Source: a bacterium
GTDB taxonomy: Bacteria > Patescibacteriota > Minisyncoccia > UBA6257 > JAGOQP01
Assembly (NCBI GenBank): GCA_021814695.1
Contig: JAKAHY010000009.1
Span: forward strand, 1-33,211
Reading direction: 5' to 3'
Length of the DNA: 33,211 nucleotides
The notes below the pieces were generated by a model, which saw nothing but the letters and a program-made list of their open reading frames with translations, searched no databases and was not told the DNA's origin. Made by a program: the position numbers and the translations under genes. Positions within the stretch are counted from its first letter, which is position 1, and each line of letters starts with the position of its first letter. Positions 20,801 through 27,528 of this stretch are shown here, one piece after another.

Positions 20801-22858
20801 TTATTTAATTTGACACTGACCAGTGATTCCGCATGTCCTGGTATAAATAGTCATATAGGCGCTGTAGTTGGATAGAGTGCCGCTTGCCACAGTGCATACT
20901 CCGGTTGATGCATTCCTATAAGAGTTATACCCAAAATTAGTAGAACAAGAGCCCGTCGCTAGTCCATCTTGGTTATAGTTATAATAATTTCCGGAACTTG
21001 GACAAGAAAAACCAGTAGTCACTAAAGCGCTACCGGTACAATTCGATGAGGAATAATACCAAGTTACTGCAGTGGGAGATCCGGTGCAATCTCCAAAATT
21101 ATTACTGCTTCCGTGATAACCGATAATTGACAAAAGGTTAGTTGAAGGATTGGTATACATAACATTATCACAAGCTAAATTGGAGGTAGATGTGGAAGTG
21201 GGATAATATCCTACATATTTTCCAACCAATGTCGTTCCATCGCTTTGGTAAACGCTCAAACTCCCTCCTCCCACAGCCGCATCAACATAGGCTTTATTGG
21301 CGGCGTCGGCGCTGCCCGTTGGAGTGGCGACGTTGATTATTCTATTGCTTCCGGCATCAATTGATGCGCCGCTGACATTGGTTGCCACAACAAGTCCGGC
21401 GGTTGTGGGGGTATCCGTTCCGATCCCAACATTGGTGGAAGTTAATACCATAGTATTGGATGTATTATTATATCTGAAAGCGAGCTTTCCGGGTAAAATT
21501 CCTGTAGTCATGTCCCACCTTTGCCCCCCAGTTCCTTTATCAATAAGAACAACTCTCGCTCCTATGCCGACGGAAGGATTATCTGTAATATTTTGACCAG
21601 TCTGTAATGATGCTAACGTTTGTGTATCATTTCCTCCCACAAAAATCATAGGTTTGTTAGCAAGCAATCCTCGGACATCAAGATTAACCTGTGGGGTAGT
21701 TGTCCCGATGCCGACGTTGCCGGCAAAATAGTTATAAGCATTTGAGTCCGATTGGAATAATCCAAATGGCTTATTTGTCTGAGTTCCCATAGTGACATTT
21801 CCGATATAGACACCATAAGTATTGCCGATAGTGGCGTTGTTGGTAGAAAGATCGGTATAGATACCGGTTGCGCTCGTAACAGTACCCGGTCCGTAGTTTC
21901 TTAAGTTGGCATATATAGCAGTACCATTTGAAACTGTTCCGCTGCCTTGATTGCCGAATAGATATTTTATTCCATAAAGAGCTCCTGTAATATTTGCAGT
22001 CGTCCCGGAATTAACCCAAATCGAGCCGATAATTCCTGCCTGGCTTACTGCAACGTCGGCTGTTGGAGAAAGAGTAAGGCCTATTTGTCCTCCGTAATAA
22101 GACGCGCTGTTTCCGGTATAATTTCCTACGGCATTAAGGAAAACGTTTGATGTTGGGGCTGAGTTGATACCTACATTACCGACAATATAAGCGACACCAT
22201 TAGGAGAAGGAGACGTCGTTGTTCCAACGCTTAAACCTGTCGCTACACTGACATTTCCCGAAAATGCTCCGTTAAGCCAGCGAGTAGAAGGATTGGCGCC
22301 AACACTCCATTTATTATCGGTTCCGGGTATTAAATCATAATCAAATGTTGCTGCATTTACTCTGGAGAAAGCGGAACGCAAAGCCCGTGAAATTGTCTGG
22401 CCCGCTGCCGGTTGGACTTCGGATACCGATAAATCTACCTGGACAATATCTCTTCCCGGCGGCTGGGATAATTTTTTAAATTGAAGTGAGTCTACATTTA
22501 CTTTATCGCTGGTAATGCTTTGGGCAGCGCCCGTTCCTTGTTGAACATAAACTTGTCCATTGGAAAGATAAACCAAGGTCGGGTCGTTTGCCAAAGCGCT
22601 CATTCTAAGCTGGAGAGTGCTCGTGGCGACTCCGGAATCCATCTGAATCATGCTTGAATCTCTGACAAGGCGTTGGACCGTGCTCATTACGAAATTCAGT
22701 TGGTCGGTTACTTCGTTTTGGGCAGATTCTTGGACTTGAGTCTTGGTAACTGTGGATAAAATTCCAACCAGCATTCCCGAAACAACGCCGATTATTCCGA
22801 TGTAAATCAACAGCTCGACCAGTGAAAAGCCTTCATTTTTAGTCAATTTTTTAAACAT
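20801..22858 (-). CDS. Giant prepilin with tail-fibre-like stalk
   Basis: A 685-aa protein beginning with a class III (type IV pilin) signal: KNEGFSLVELLIYIGIIGV, with cleavage expected after Gly10 and Glu5 of the mature form present. After a pilin-like alpha1 helix and linker (to about residue 190) come repeats typical of phage tail fibres and bacterial surface fibres: NVGIGTTTPQVNLDVRG, NVGIGTDTPTTAGLVV, and INVATPTGSADAANKAYVDA. The last ~130 residues are Tyr/Ser/Asn-rich with at least eight cysteines, suggesting a disulfide-braced tip. It is probably a minor pilin or adhesin carried at the pilus tip, useful for host attachment. Other pilus genes are not in the window. Confidence 0.85.
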   Translation of the reverse strand: MFKKLTKNEGFSLVELLIYIGIIGVVSGMLVGILSTVTKTQVQESAQNEVTDQLNFVMSTVQRLVRDSSMIQMDSGVATSTLQLRMSALANDPTLVYLSNGQVYVQQGTGAAQSITSDKVNVDSLQFKKLSQPPGRDIVQVDLSVSEVQPAAGQTISRALRSAFSRVNAATFDYDLIPGTDNKWSVGANPSTRWLNGAFSGNVSVATGLSVGTTTSPSPNGVAYIVGNVGINSAPTSNVFLNAVGNYTGNSASYYGGQIGLTLSPTADVAVSQAGIIGSIWVNSGTTANITGALYGIKYLFGNQGSGTVSNGTAIYANLRNYGPGTVTSATGIYTDLSTNNATIGNTYGVYIGNVTMGTQTNKPFGLFQSDSNAYNYFAGNVGIGTTTPQVNLDVRGLLANKPMIFVGGNDTQTLASLQTGQNITDNPSVGIGARVVLIDKGTGGQRWDMTTGILPGKLAFRYNNTSNTMVLTSTNVGIGTDTPTTAGLVVATNVSGASIDAGSNRIINVATPTGSADAANKAYVDAAVGGGSLSVYQSDGTTLVGKYVGYYPTSTSTSNLACDNVMYTNPSTNLLSIIGYHGSSNNFGDCTGSPTAVTWYYSSSNCTGSALVTTGFSCPSSGNYYNYNQDGLATGSCSTNFGYNSYRNASTGVCTVASGTLSNYSAYMTIYTRTCGITGQCQIK

Positions 22859-22880
22859 ATTTATCGGTATAATTATACCA
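22858..22880 (-). promoter_or_regulatory. Possible prepilin promoter
   Basis: The minus strand reads a TATAAT-type block (from TATAATTATA at 22868-22877) a few nt before the ATG at 22858; a near-leaderless start is possible. No Shine-Dalgarno sequence is present. Confidence 0.4.
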
Positions 22881-22947
22881 TTTTTAGATAAAGATATGTG
22901 AATAACCCTCTAAATCCTCCTGCTCCCTTTCTTTATGGAGGGGGAGC

Positions 22948-23110
22948 AAATCCCTCCCTGCCTTACGGCAGTACTCCCTTTAGCAAAGGGAGAATTATTT
23001 TTTTTATTCCTCCTTTCCTAAAGGAGGTGGCACGAAGTGCCGGAGGATTTGTAGTTATTCAGAAATCCCCTCTGCCTTACGGCAGTACTCCCTTTAGCAA
23101 AGGGAGAATA
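22948..23110. repeat. Left palindromic repeat array (units A and B)
   Basis: Unit A (22948-22995, 23063-23110) has two hairpins in tandem: CTGCC/GGCAG with loop TTAC, then CTCCCTTT/AAAGGGAG with loop AGC. Unit B (23006-23050) has CCTCCTTT/AAAGGAGG then GGCAC/GTGCC. A degenerate A-like copy precedes at 22915-22947. The track ORF 22898..23176 is only an open frame through these repeats. Confidence 0.85.
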
Positions 23111-23114
23111 AATC

Positions 23115-23501
23115 CTATTCCTCCTTTTTTAAAGGAGGTGGCGAGTCCGCGAACCGGAGGATTTCTGACTTTATAGCTTGTATAACTCCTGCTAAATTAT
23201 TCCTTACCTCAACATCCCTAAATCTGATAATTTTAACTCCGAGTGATTTTAGCGATTTCTGCCTGATTTCATCTCTGTCAATTTTAAAATCGTGACTAGC
23301 GGCTCCATCAATTTCAATAGCTAGATTTAATGAATGACAATAAAAATCAACTATATATTTTCCTATCGGTCTTTGACGCAAGAAACGATATCCAAGTTTG
23401 TTATTTTTTAACTCATTCCATAAGATAACTTCTGATAAATTTCCTGATTGACGTAATTTCCGGGAGTAATTCTTTAAATGTTTTTGATAATGTAATTTCA
23501 T
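23115..23501 (-). CDS. DUF559 endonuclease-like protein
   Basis: A 128-aa DUF559 protein, a family related to very-short-patch-repair and PD-(D/E)XK nucleases. It has the usual start with LRQSGNLSEVILWNELKNNK, the core RQRPIGKYIVDFYCHSLNLA, the acidic IEIDGAASHDFKIDRDEIR and the strand GVKIIRFRDVEV. The biochemical role of the family is not settled. The coding end (SPPPLKKEE) runs into repeat unit B at 23116-23164, and arrays of palindromic units lie on both sides, so the gene and repeats probably travel together. No Shine-Dalgarno sequence is seen. Confidence 0.85.
   Translation of the reverse strand: MKLHYQKHLKNYSRKLRQSGNLSEVILWNELKNNKLGYRFLRQRPIGKYIVDFYCHSLNLAIEIDGAASHDFKIDRDEIRQKSLKSLGVKIIRFRDVEVRNNLAGVIQAIKSEILRFADSPPPLKKEE
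23116..23164. repeat. Repeat unit B overlapping DUF559 3' end
   Basis: CCTCCTTT/AAAGGAGG hairpin followed by a GGCG..CCGG region and GGAGGATTT, the same layout as unit B at 23006. It encodes the last residues of DUF559. Confidence 0.8.
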
Positions 23502-23509
23502 GTGTTAAT

Positions 23510-23650
23510 AAATCCCTCCCTGCCTTACGGCAGTGCTCCCTTTAGAAAAGGGAGAATAAATCCCTCCCTGCCTTACGGCAGTACTCCCTTTAGAAAAGGG
23601 AGAATAAATCCCTCCCCCTAACGGGTACTTCCTTCATAAAATGGAGAATA
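23510..23650. repeat. Right palindromic repeat array (unit A)
   Basis: Two good copies of unit A (23510-23557 and 23558-23606) and one decayed copy (to about 23650), directly upstream of the DUF559 start and in the same plus-strand orientation as the left array. Confidence 0.85.
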
Positions 23651-23666
23651 TATTTAAATTTTCTAT

Positions 23667-24320
23667 CTATTTATTAATGATCACTTTCCCTACAATATCC
23701 GATTTGCCTATGAGTCCGAATCGGACGCTATCAATAGAACCTTCCGAAAGATTTCCTAAAATCAGATATGTATTAGCGGGGATGATGGGATAACTTACTG
23801 AATAGAGTTTTAAGATTTGTATTCTTCCGGTCGGTATCTGATAAATTTCGCCCCTGCTCGTTTTGAGCGGATTACCGTTGACTATTATTTCGTATCCCTG
23901 GCTATCAAGTTTTATAGTCCACTTATCTCCGGGAATTGCCCTGACGATTTTTATCAGAGGATCCGGATTTCCGGCATAGTTATAAATAACGACATCGTTT
24001 CTTTTAACCTCATTGCAGGAGTAATAGTTTTTTAACACCGTTATCTTTTGTCCGTCCTCTACGATTCCGCTCATCGAACCCCCGCTGACCGTGTCGGATA
24101 TTTCCTGTATTTTGCAATTTGCCGAAGGTGATGGAGGTGTGGAAGTAATATTTTCGGTCGGATTGGTTATTATGTCGGATGATGAGGCTGTAATTTGCGG
24201 AGCATTTTTATCAAGCGGTTTATTCAGATGCTCAACTGTTATAAATCCATATACAAGAACCGCCGTTGCAAGCAGCAGAATCAAAAAAAGAGAAAGCAAA
24301 ACTATATTTCGTAATTTCAT
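23667..24320 (-). CDS. lepB: Signal peptidase I (S26)
   Basis: A 217-aa membrane-anchored serine protease with one N-terminal helix (residues 6-27) and a Ser/Thr/Pro linker. Catalytic Ser82 lies in SGGSMSG and the general-base Lys124 in LIKIVRAIPGD, six residues before the proline as in the canonical 'KRxxGxPGD'. The later box GNLSEGSIDSVRFGLI matches 'GDNxxxSxDSRxxG' with Asn-Leu-Ser for the usual Asp-Asn. It removes Sec signal peptides outside the membrane. It is divergent from lepA, with overlapping -10 elements. Confidence 0.88.
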   Translation of the reverse strand: MKLRNIVLLSLFLILLLATAVLVYGFITVEHLNKPLDKNAPQITASSSDIITNPTENITSTPPSPSANCKIQEISDTVSGGSMSGIVEDGQKITVLKNYYSCNEVKRNDVVIYNYAGNPDPLIKIVRAIPGDKWTIKLDSQGYEIIVNGNPLKTSRGEIYQIPTGRIQILKLYSVSYPIIPANTYLILGNLSEGSIDSVRFGLIGKSDIVGKVIINK

Positions 24321-24325
24321 TTTTG

Positions 24326-24354
24326 TTGCGAATAACCCGTCTTTTCATTATACT
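24326..24354. promoter_or_regulatory. Overlapping divergent promoters, lepA and lepB
   Basis: Plus strand: TTGCGA (24326-24331), 17 nt, TATACT (24349-24354). Minus strand: TATAAT from 24352 to 24347 for the signal peptidase. The two -10 elements share base pairs, so they should exclude each other. Confidence 0.6.
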
Positions 24355-24370
24355 ACAACCGTAAATAAGC

Positions 24371-26194
24371 ATGGAGAATACAAGAAATTTCGTAATCATA
24401 GCCCATATCGACCACGGCAAAAGCACCCTTGCGGACCGCTTGCTTGAAATTACCGGAACCATAGAAAAGCGAAGGATGAAGGAGCAGTATCTGGACCAAT
24501 TGGAGCTTGAGCGTGAACGGGGAATAACCATAAAAATGGCTCCGGTAAGAATGGAGTACAAAAATTTCATCTTAAATCTTATAGATACTCCCGGACACCC
24601 CGATTTCGGATACGAGGTTTCAAGGGCCTTGGAGGCGGTTGAGGGGGCGATATTGCTTGTTGACGGCACTCAGGGCATACAAGCTCAAACACTTTCCAAT
24701 TTCTATGCGGCAAAGAAAGCCGGACTTAAAATTATCGGCGCCGTAAACAAGGTTGATTTAAACATTCCTGATATTGATACTTCGATCGAAGAATTAGCTG
24801 CGCTTTTGGAAGTTCCAAAATCCGAAATCCATCGGATTTCGGGAAAAACAGGATTTGGCGTGGCTGAATTGCTTGATGATGTTATAAGCCGGGTTCCGTC
24901 TCCCAAAACTACATCATCCGGAAATGATATAAACAAAGGCCTCATTTTCGATTCATTTTATGATGACCATAAAGGCATTATTGCCGTAGCGAGAGTGTTT
25001 AGTGGAAGTTTTAAGGCGCTTGATGAAGTTCAACTTCTGGCTGTTAATGAAAAACTGAAAATCAAAGAAGTCGGTTATTTTGTCCCCGAACAAAAAAAGG
25101 TTACCGAAATCAGCGAGGGCAATATCGGATATTTTGTTACCGGACTCAAGGATCCTTCTAAAATTAAAATCGGAGATACCGTTGTCCATTTTAAAAATCA
25201 GATATCAAATCCGAAACAATATTCTCTTCCGGGATATAAAGAACCAAAGCCGGTTGTGTTCGTCTCGTTTTATCCGGATAATGCCGATGAATACGACGAG
25301 TTAAAAAAATCCTTAGAGAGGCTGAGTCTTAACGATGCCTCGTTTACTTTTGAGCCGGATTTTAATGAAGTTTTGGGCAGGGGATTTAAGGGCGGATTTT
25401 TGGGAAAATTGCATTTTGAAATTATTTCCCAGCGTCTCGAAAAAGAATTCGGAATAAAGACAATCACATCGTTTCCTTCCGTGGCTTATAAAATAAAAAC
25501 CAAACGAGTCACCAGAACTTTTCATGGAATAAGCAAACCGGACGAACAGGGATATTCGCTCATCTTAAACCCGAGGGACCTTCCGGATGAATATGAGGAA
25601 ATTCTCGAACCCATGATAAAAGTTGAAATTATTTGTCCCCATCGGTTACTTGGGCCGGTGCTTAACCTAAAGGAGCTTTTCAGGTGGGGGGATGTTAATA
25701 CGCGGATGTTGGCTGACAAAATTATCATAGATACGATAATGCCGCTGGCTGAGCTGGTCTCGGATTTTGACGACAGGCTTAAGTCGGTATCGGGAGGTTT
25801 TGCATCTTTCAGTTACGAAGATGCCGGATTTAAAAAGAACGACCTTGTGAGAATGGACATCGTGGTTGCAGACGAACTAGTTCCCGGACTCTCGAGAATT
25901 TTGCCCAGAAAAGGGATTGAATATGAAGCCAGAAAAATGGCCGAACTTCTGAAAGAAACTCTACCCCGACAACAATTTCCGCAGGCAATCCAGGCAAAGA
26001 CTCTGGGAAGAATTATTGCCAGAGAGACTATACCGGCGATGAAAAAACAGCTTGGTAATTTCGGCAAAAATGGTGGAGATAGAACAAGAAAAATGAAGCT
26101 TTGGAAAAAACAACAAAGAGGAAAAAAGAAGCTCTTGTCTATGGCAAAAGTCAGGATTTCAGCGGAAGATTTTAAAAAACTCTTATCCAAATAA
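24371..26194 (+). CDS. lepA: Elongation factor 4 (LepA)
   Basis: A 607-aa translational GTPase of the LepA/EF4 family, acting on the ribosome during initiation or back-translocation under stress. G1 is AHIDHGKST (11-19), G3 is DTPGH (72-76) and G4 is NKVD (about 126). LepA-specific features follow domain II: VFVSFYPDNADEYDELKKSLERLSLNDASF, quoted in part (FYPDNADEYDELKKSLERLS), GRGFKGGFLGKLHFEI, and the C-terminal domain with ETIPAMKKQLGNFGKNGGDRTRK, quoted in part (RRNG-like block NFGKNGGDRTRKMKLWKKQQ). The start at 24371 is the first ATG after a promoter and has no Shine-Dalgarno sequence. Confidence 0.97.
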   Translation: MENTRNFVIIAHIDHGKSTLADRLLEITGTIEKRRMKEQYLDQLELERERGITIKMAPVRMEYKNFILNLIDTPGHPDFGYEVSRALEAVEGAILLVDGTQGIQAQTLSNFYAAKKAGLKIIGAVNKVDLNIPDIDTSIEELAALLEVPKSEIHRISGKTGFGVAELLDDVISRVPSPKTTSSGNDINKGLIFDSFYDDHKGIIAVARVFSGSFKALDEVQLLAVNEKLKIKEVGYFVPEQKKVTEISEGNIGYFVTGLKDPSKIKIGDTVVHFKNQISNPKQYSLPGYKEPKPVVFVSFYPDNADEYDELKKSLERLSLNDASFTFEPDFNEVLGRGFKGGFLGKLHFEIISQRLEKEFGIKTITSFPSVAYKIKTKRVTRTFHGISKPDEQGYSLILNPRDLPDEYEEILEPMIKVEIICPHRLLGPVLNLKELFRWGDVNTRMLADKIIIDTIMPLAELVSDFDDRLKSVSGGFASFSYEDAGFKKNDLVRMDIVVADELVPGLSRILPRKGIEYEARKMAELLKETLPRQQFPQAIQAKTLGRIIARETIPAMKKQLGNFGKNGGDRTRKMKLWKKQQRGKKKLLSMAKVRISAEDFKKLLSK

Positions 26195-26212
26195 AAATTG
26201 TTCATTTTCGTG

Positions 26213-26221
26213 TGTTATACT
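26213..26221 (+). promoter_or_regulatory. Extended -10, near-leaderless start
   Basis: TGTTATACT ends 8 nt before the ATG at 26230. Confidence 0.5.
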
Positions 26222-26229
26222 GAATATCG

Positions 26230-26508
26230 ATGAATCTTAAGCGAATTATCACCATAATTTTGTTGTTTGCGGCCGTTGCCTTTTTTGTGACTGAAATTTT
26301 TTTGACATTACGCGAATCAAAAGTTTTGGCATCAAAAGACAGTGAAATATCCAAGCAGCTGGAATCGTTGTCGGCTGAAAAAAGTAAAATCTCACAGGAT
26401 TTGAATTATTATGCGAATCCTCTTAATTTGGAAAAACTTTTGAGGGAAAAGTTCAACTATAAATTGCCGGGCGAGAAAATGATTATAGTAGTTCCCGGAC
26501 AACAATAG
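26230..26508 (+). CDS. FtsB/DivIC-like septum formation protein
   Basis: A 92-aa bitopic protein: a membrane helix at residues 5-26, then a coiled coil (about 28-62, ESKVLASKDSEISKQLESLS), then the characteristic ANPLNLEKLLREKFNYKLPGEK segment of the septum formation initiator family, which links FtsL and FtsQ in the divisome. The final VPGQQ is also typical. The assignment to FtsB rather than DivIC or FtsL is uncertain. The next gene begins 13 nt later, so the two form a small operon. Confidence 0.83.
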   Translation: MNLKRIITIILLFAAVAFFVTEIFLTLRESKVLASKDSEISKQLESLSAEKSKISQDLNYYANPLNLEKLLREKFNYKLPGEKMIIVVPGQQ

Positions 26509-26521
26509 ATATGAAATAGAT

Positions 26522-27091
26522 ATGAAAAAAATATTTTTGTTAAATAAAGTGACATTTCTTTGGACAATCCTGATTTTTTCGGGAATTGTGTTTGCTGTTC
26601 TTATTATTTGGACTTTCAATCTCTATCCGGTCGCTTTTGTTAATTACCGACCGATTATGGCCTATACATATTTCAATAGCGTTAACGTATCGGAAAAATA
26701 TTACGGCAATATGATAAACATGTCCGATGCTTCAAACATAAAAACTCTCCGCCAGGCGGTACTTCAGGGATTAATAGACGAAGTTGCCATAGATAAACGC
26801 TTAAGCCAGGACATGACGTCGGCTGAAGTTCAAAGTAAAATTGATTCTCAATCGAAGTCTCTTATAAATGACCCGAATGTCCAAAAAGGACTTTCTCAGA
26901 GGTCCATCTCTATAAGCGATGCCGAAAAATATTTTTTCCCGATAGCCATAAAAAATGAAATCCTTACGGGACAGCTTGAGCTCGAAGGTAAAGACCTGAC
27001 CTCCTGGCTTGTTGGCGCAAGAAAAGATCTAAAAGTTGTTATATTGCTTCCGGGTGTGAATTGGATATCCGGAGAGGTTAAATTTGATTAA
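26522..27091 (+). CDS. Membrane-anchored SurA-N-like protein
   Basis: A 189-aa protein with one N-terminal membrane helix (about residues 12-32) and an extracytoplasmic helical region. ASNIKTLRQAVLQGLIDEVAIDKRL followed by a helix with SAEVQSKIDSQ (first part quoted: TLRQAVLQGLIDEVAIDKRL) resembles the N-terminal chaperone domain of SurA/PrsA foldases. No parvulin domain follows, so it would be a chaperone module without isomerase activity. It is the second gene of the FtsB-like operon; a role in folding exported or division proteins is inference. Confidence 0.65.
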   Translation: MKKIFLLNKVTFLWTILIFSGIVFAVLIIWTFNLYPVAFVNYRPIMAYTYFNSVNVSEKYYGNMINMSDASNIKTLRQAVLQGLIDEVAIDKRLSQDMTSAEVQSKIDSQSKSLINDPNVQKGLSQRSISISDAEKYFFPIAIKNEILTGQLELEGKDLTSWLVGARKDLKVVILLPGVNWISGEVKFD

Positions 27092-27111
27092 AAGCCAAAA
27101 AAGGATAAAAT
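27084..27111 (+). promoter_or_regulatory. tRNA-Gly promoter
   Basis: TTGATT (27084-27089), 16 nt, TAAAAT (27106-27111). The -35 overlaps the stop codon of the SurA-N-like gene. Confidence 0.6.
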
Positions 27112-27121
27112 AATGCCTTGT

Positions 27122-27192
27122 GCGGGTATGGTTTAGTGGCAGAACGAGACCTTCCCAAGGTTTAGGCACGGGTCCGATTCCCGTTACCCGCT
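27122..27192 (+). tRNA. tRNA-Gly (CCC anticodon)
   Basis: A full cloverleaf of 71 nt: acceptor GCGGGTA/TACCCGC, D stem GTTT/GAAC, anticodon stem AGACC/GGTTT with loop TTCCCAA (anticodon CCC), T stem ACGGG/CCCGT. The CCA is not encoded. The T loop reads TCCGATT; position 55 is C, not the nearly universal U. Confidence 0.93.
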
Positions 27193-27222
27193 CACTTCTT
27201 CGCTCTGGCGAGCTACGAAGTG
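27193..27222 (+). repeat. TTC-loop hairpin repeat, copy 2
   Basis: Begins one nucleotide after the tRNA: outer arms CACTTC/GAAGTG, internal loop TTC/TAC, inner stem GCTC/GAGC. Confidence 0.7.
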
Positions 27223-27239
27223 CAAGCCAGGCGAAAAGT

Positions 27240-27268
27240 GTCCTTCGAAGCTTTATGCGAAGAAGGAC
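27240..27268 (+). repeat. GAA-loop hairpin repeat, copy 3
   Basis: Outer arms GTCCTTC/GAAGGAC, internal loop GAA/GAA, short inner GC..GC. It ends 8 nt before the GIY-YIG start and shares arms with the copy at 30619 in RNase P RNA. Confidence 0.75.
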
Positions 27269-27276
27269 TGTAAATT

Positions 27277-27525
27277 ATGTATTACGTTTACATACTACAA
27301 AGTCTAACTGCAAATAAACAGATTTATATTGGAATGACAGAAAATATTGTTAATAGATTAGAGTCCCATAATAGTGGGGCAAGTCTACACACTAATAAGT
27401 TTAAACCTTGGAAAATAATTTGGTATTGTGTGTTTAATAATAAAAATAAGGCCGCATTGTTTGAAAAATATTTAAAAACCGCATCAGGTATTGCATTTAG
27501 AAGAAAAAGATTAACGTTAATTTAG
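27277..27525 (+). CDS. GIY-YIG nuclease-domain protein
   Basis: An 82-aa stand-alone GIY-YIG domain (YhbQ-like). It has MYYVYILQS (GIY strand), IYIGMTENIVNRLESHNSG (YIG strand and catalytic Arg) and AALFEKYLKT with the metal-binding glutamate. It is related to but clearly distinct from the copy at 15649. It is inserted between tRNA-Gly and pgk, with two loop-hairpin repeats directly upstream and a perfect palindrome ATTAACGTTAAT at 27510-27521 inside its 3' end. pgk starts 4 nt after the stop. Confidence 0.88.
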   Translation: MYYVYILQSLTANKQIYIGMTENIVNRLESHNSGASLHTNKFKPWKIIWYCVFNNKNKAALFEKYLKTASGIAFRRKRLTLI

Positions 27526-27528
27526 ATT

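Noticed and set aside
22898-23176. 92-aa ORF on the plus strand
   Set aside because: It reads straight through palindromic repeat units A and B; the repeated PFSKGRI and PPFLKEV peptides come from the repeats, not from a protein family.
22948-23650. CRISPR array
   Set aside because: Repeats are hairpin pairs with irregular or no spacers, occur on both sides of a DUF559 gene, and no cas gene is near.
27120-27317. 65-aa plus-strand ORF
   Set aside because: Overlaps tRNA-Gly and the hairpin repeats; not a protein gene.
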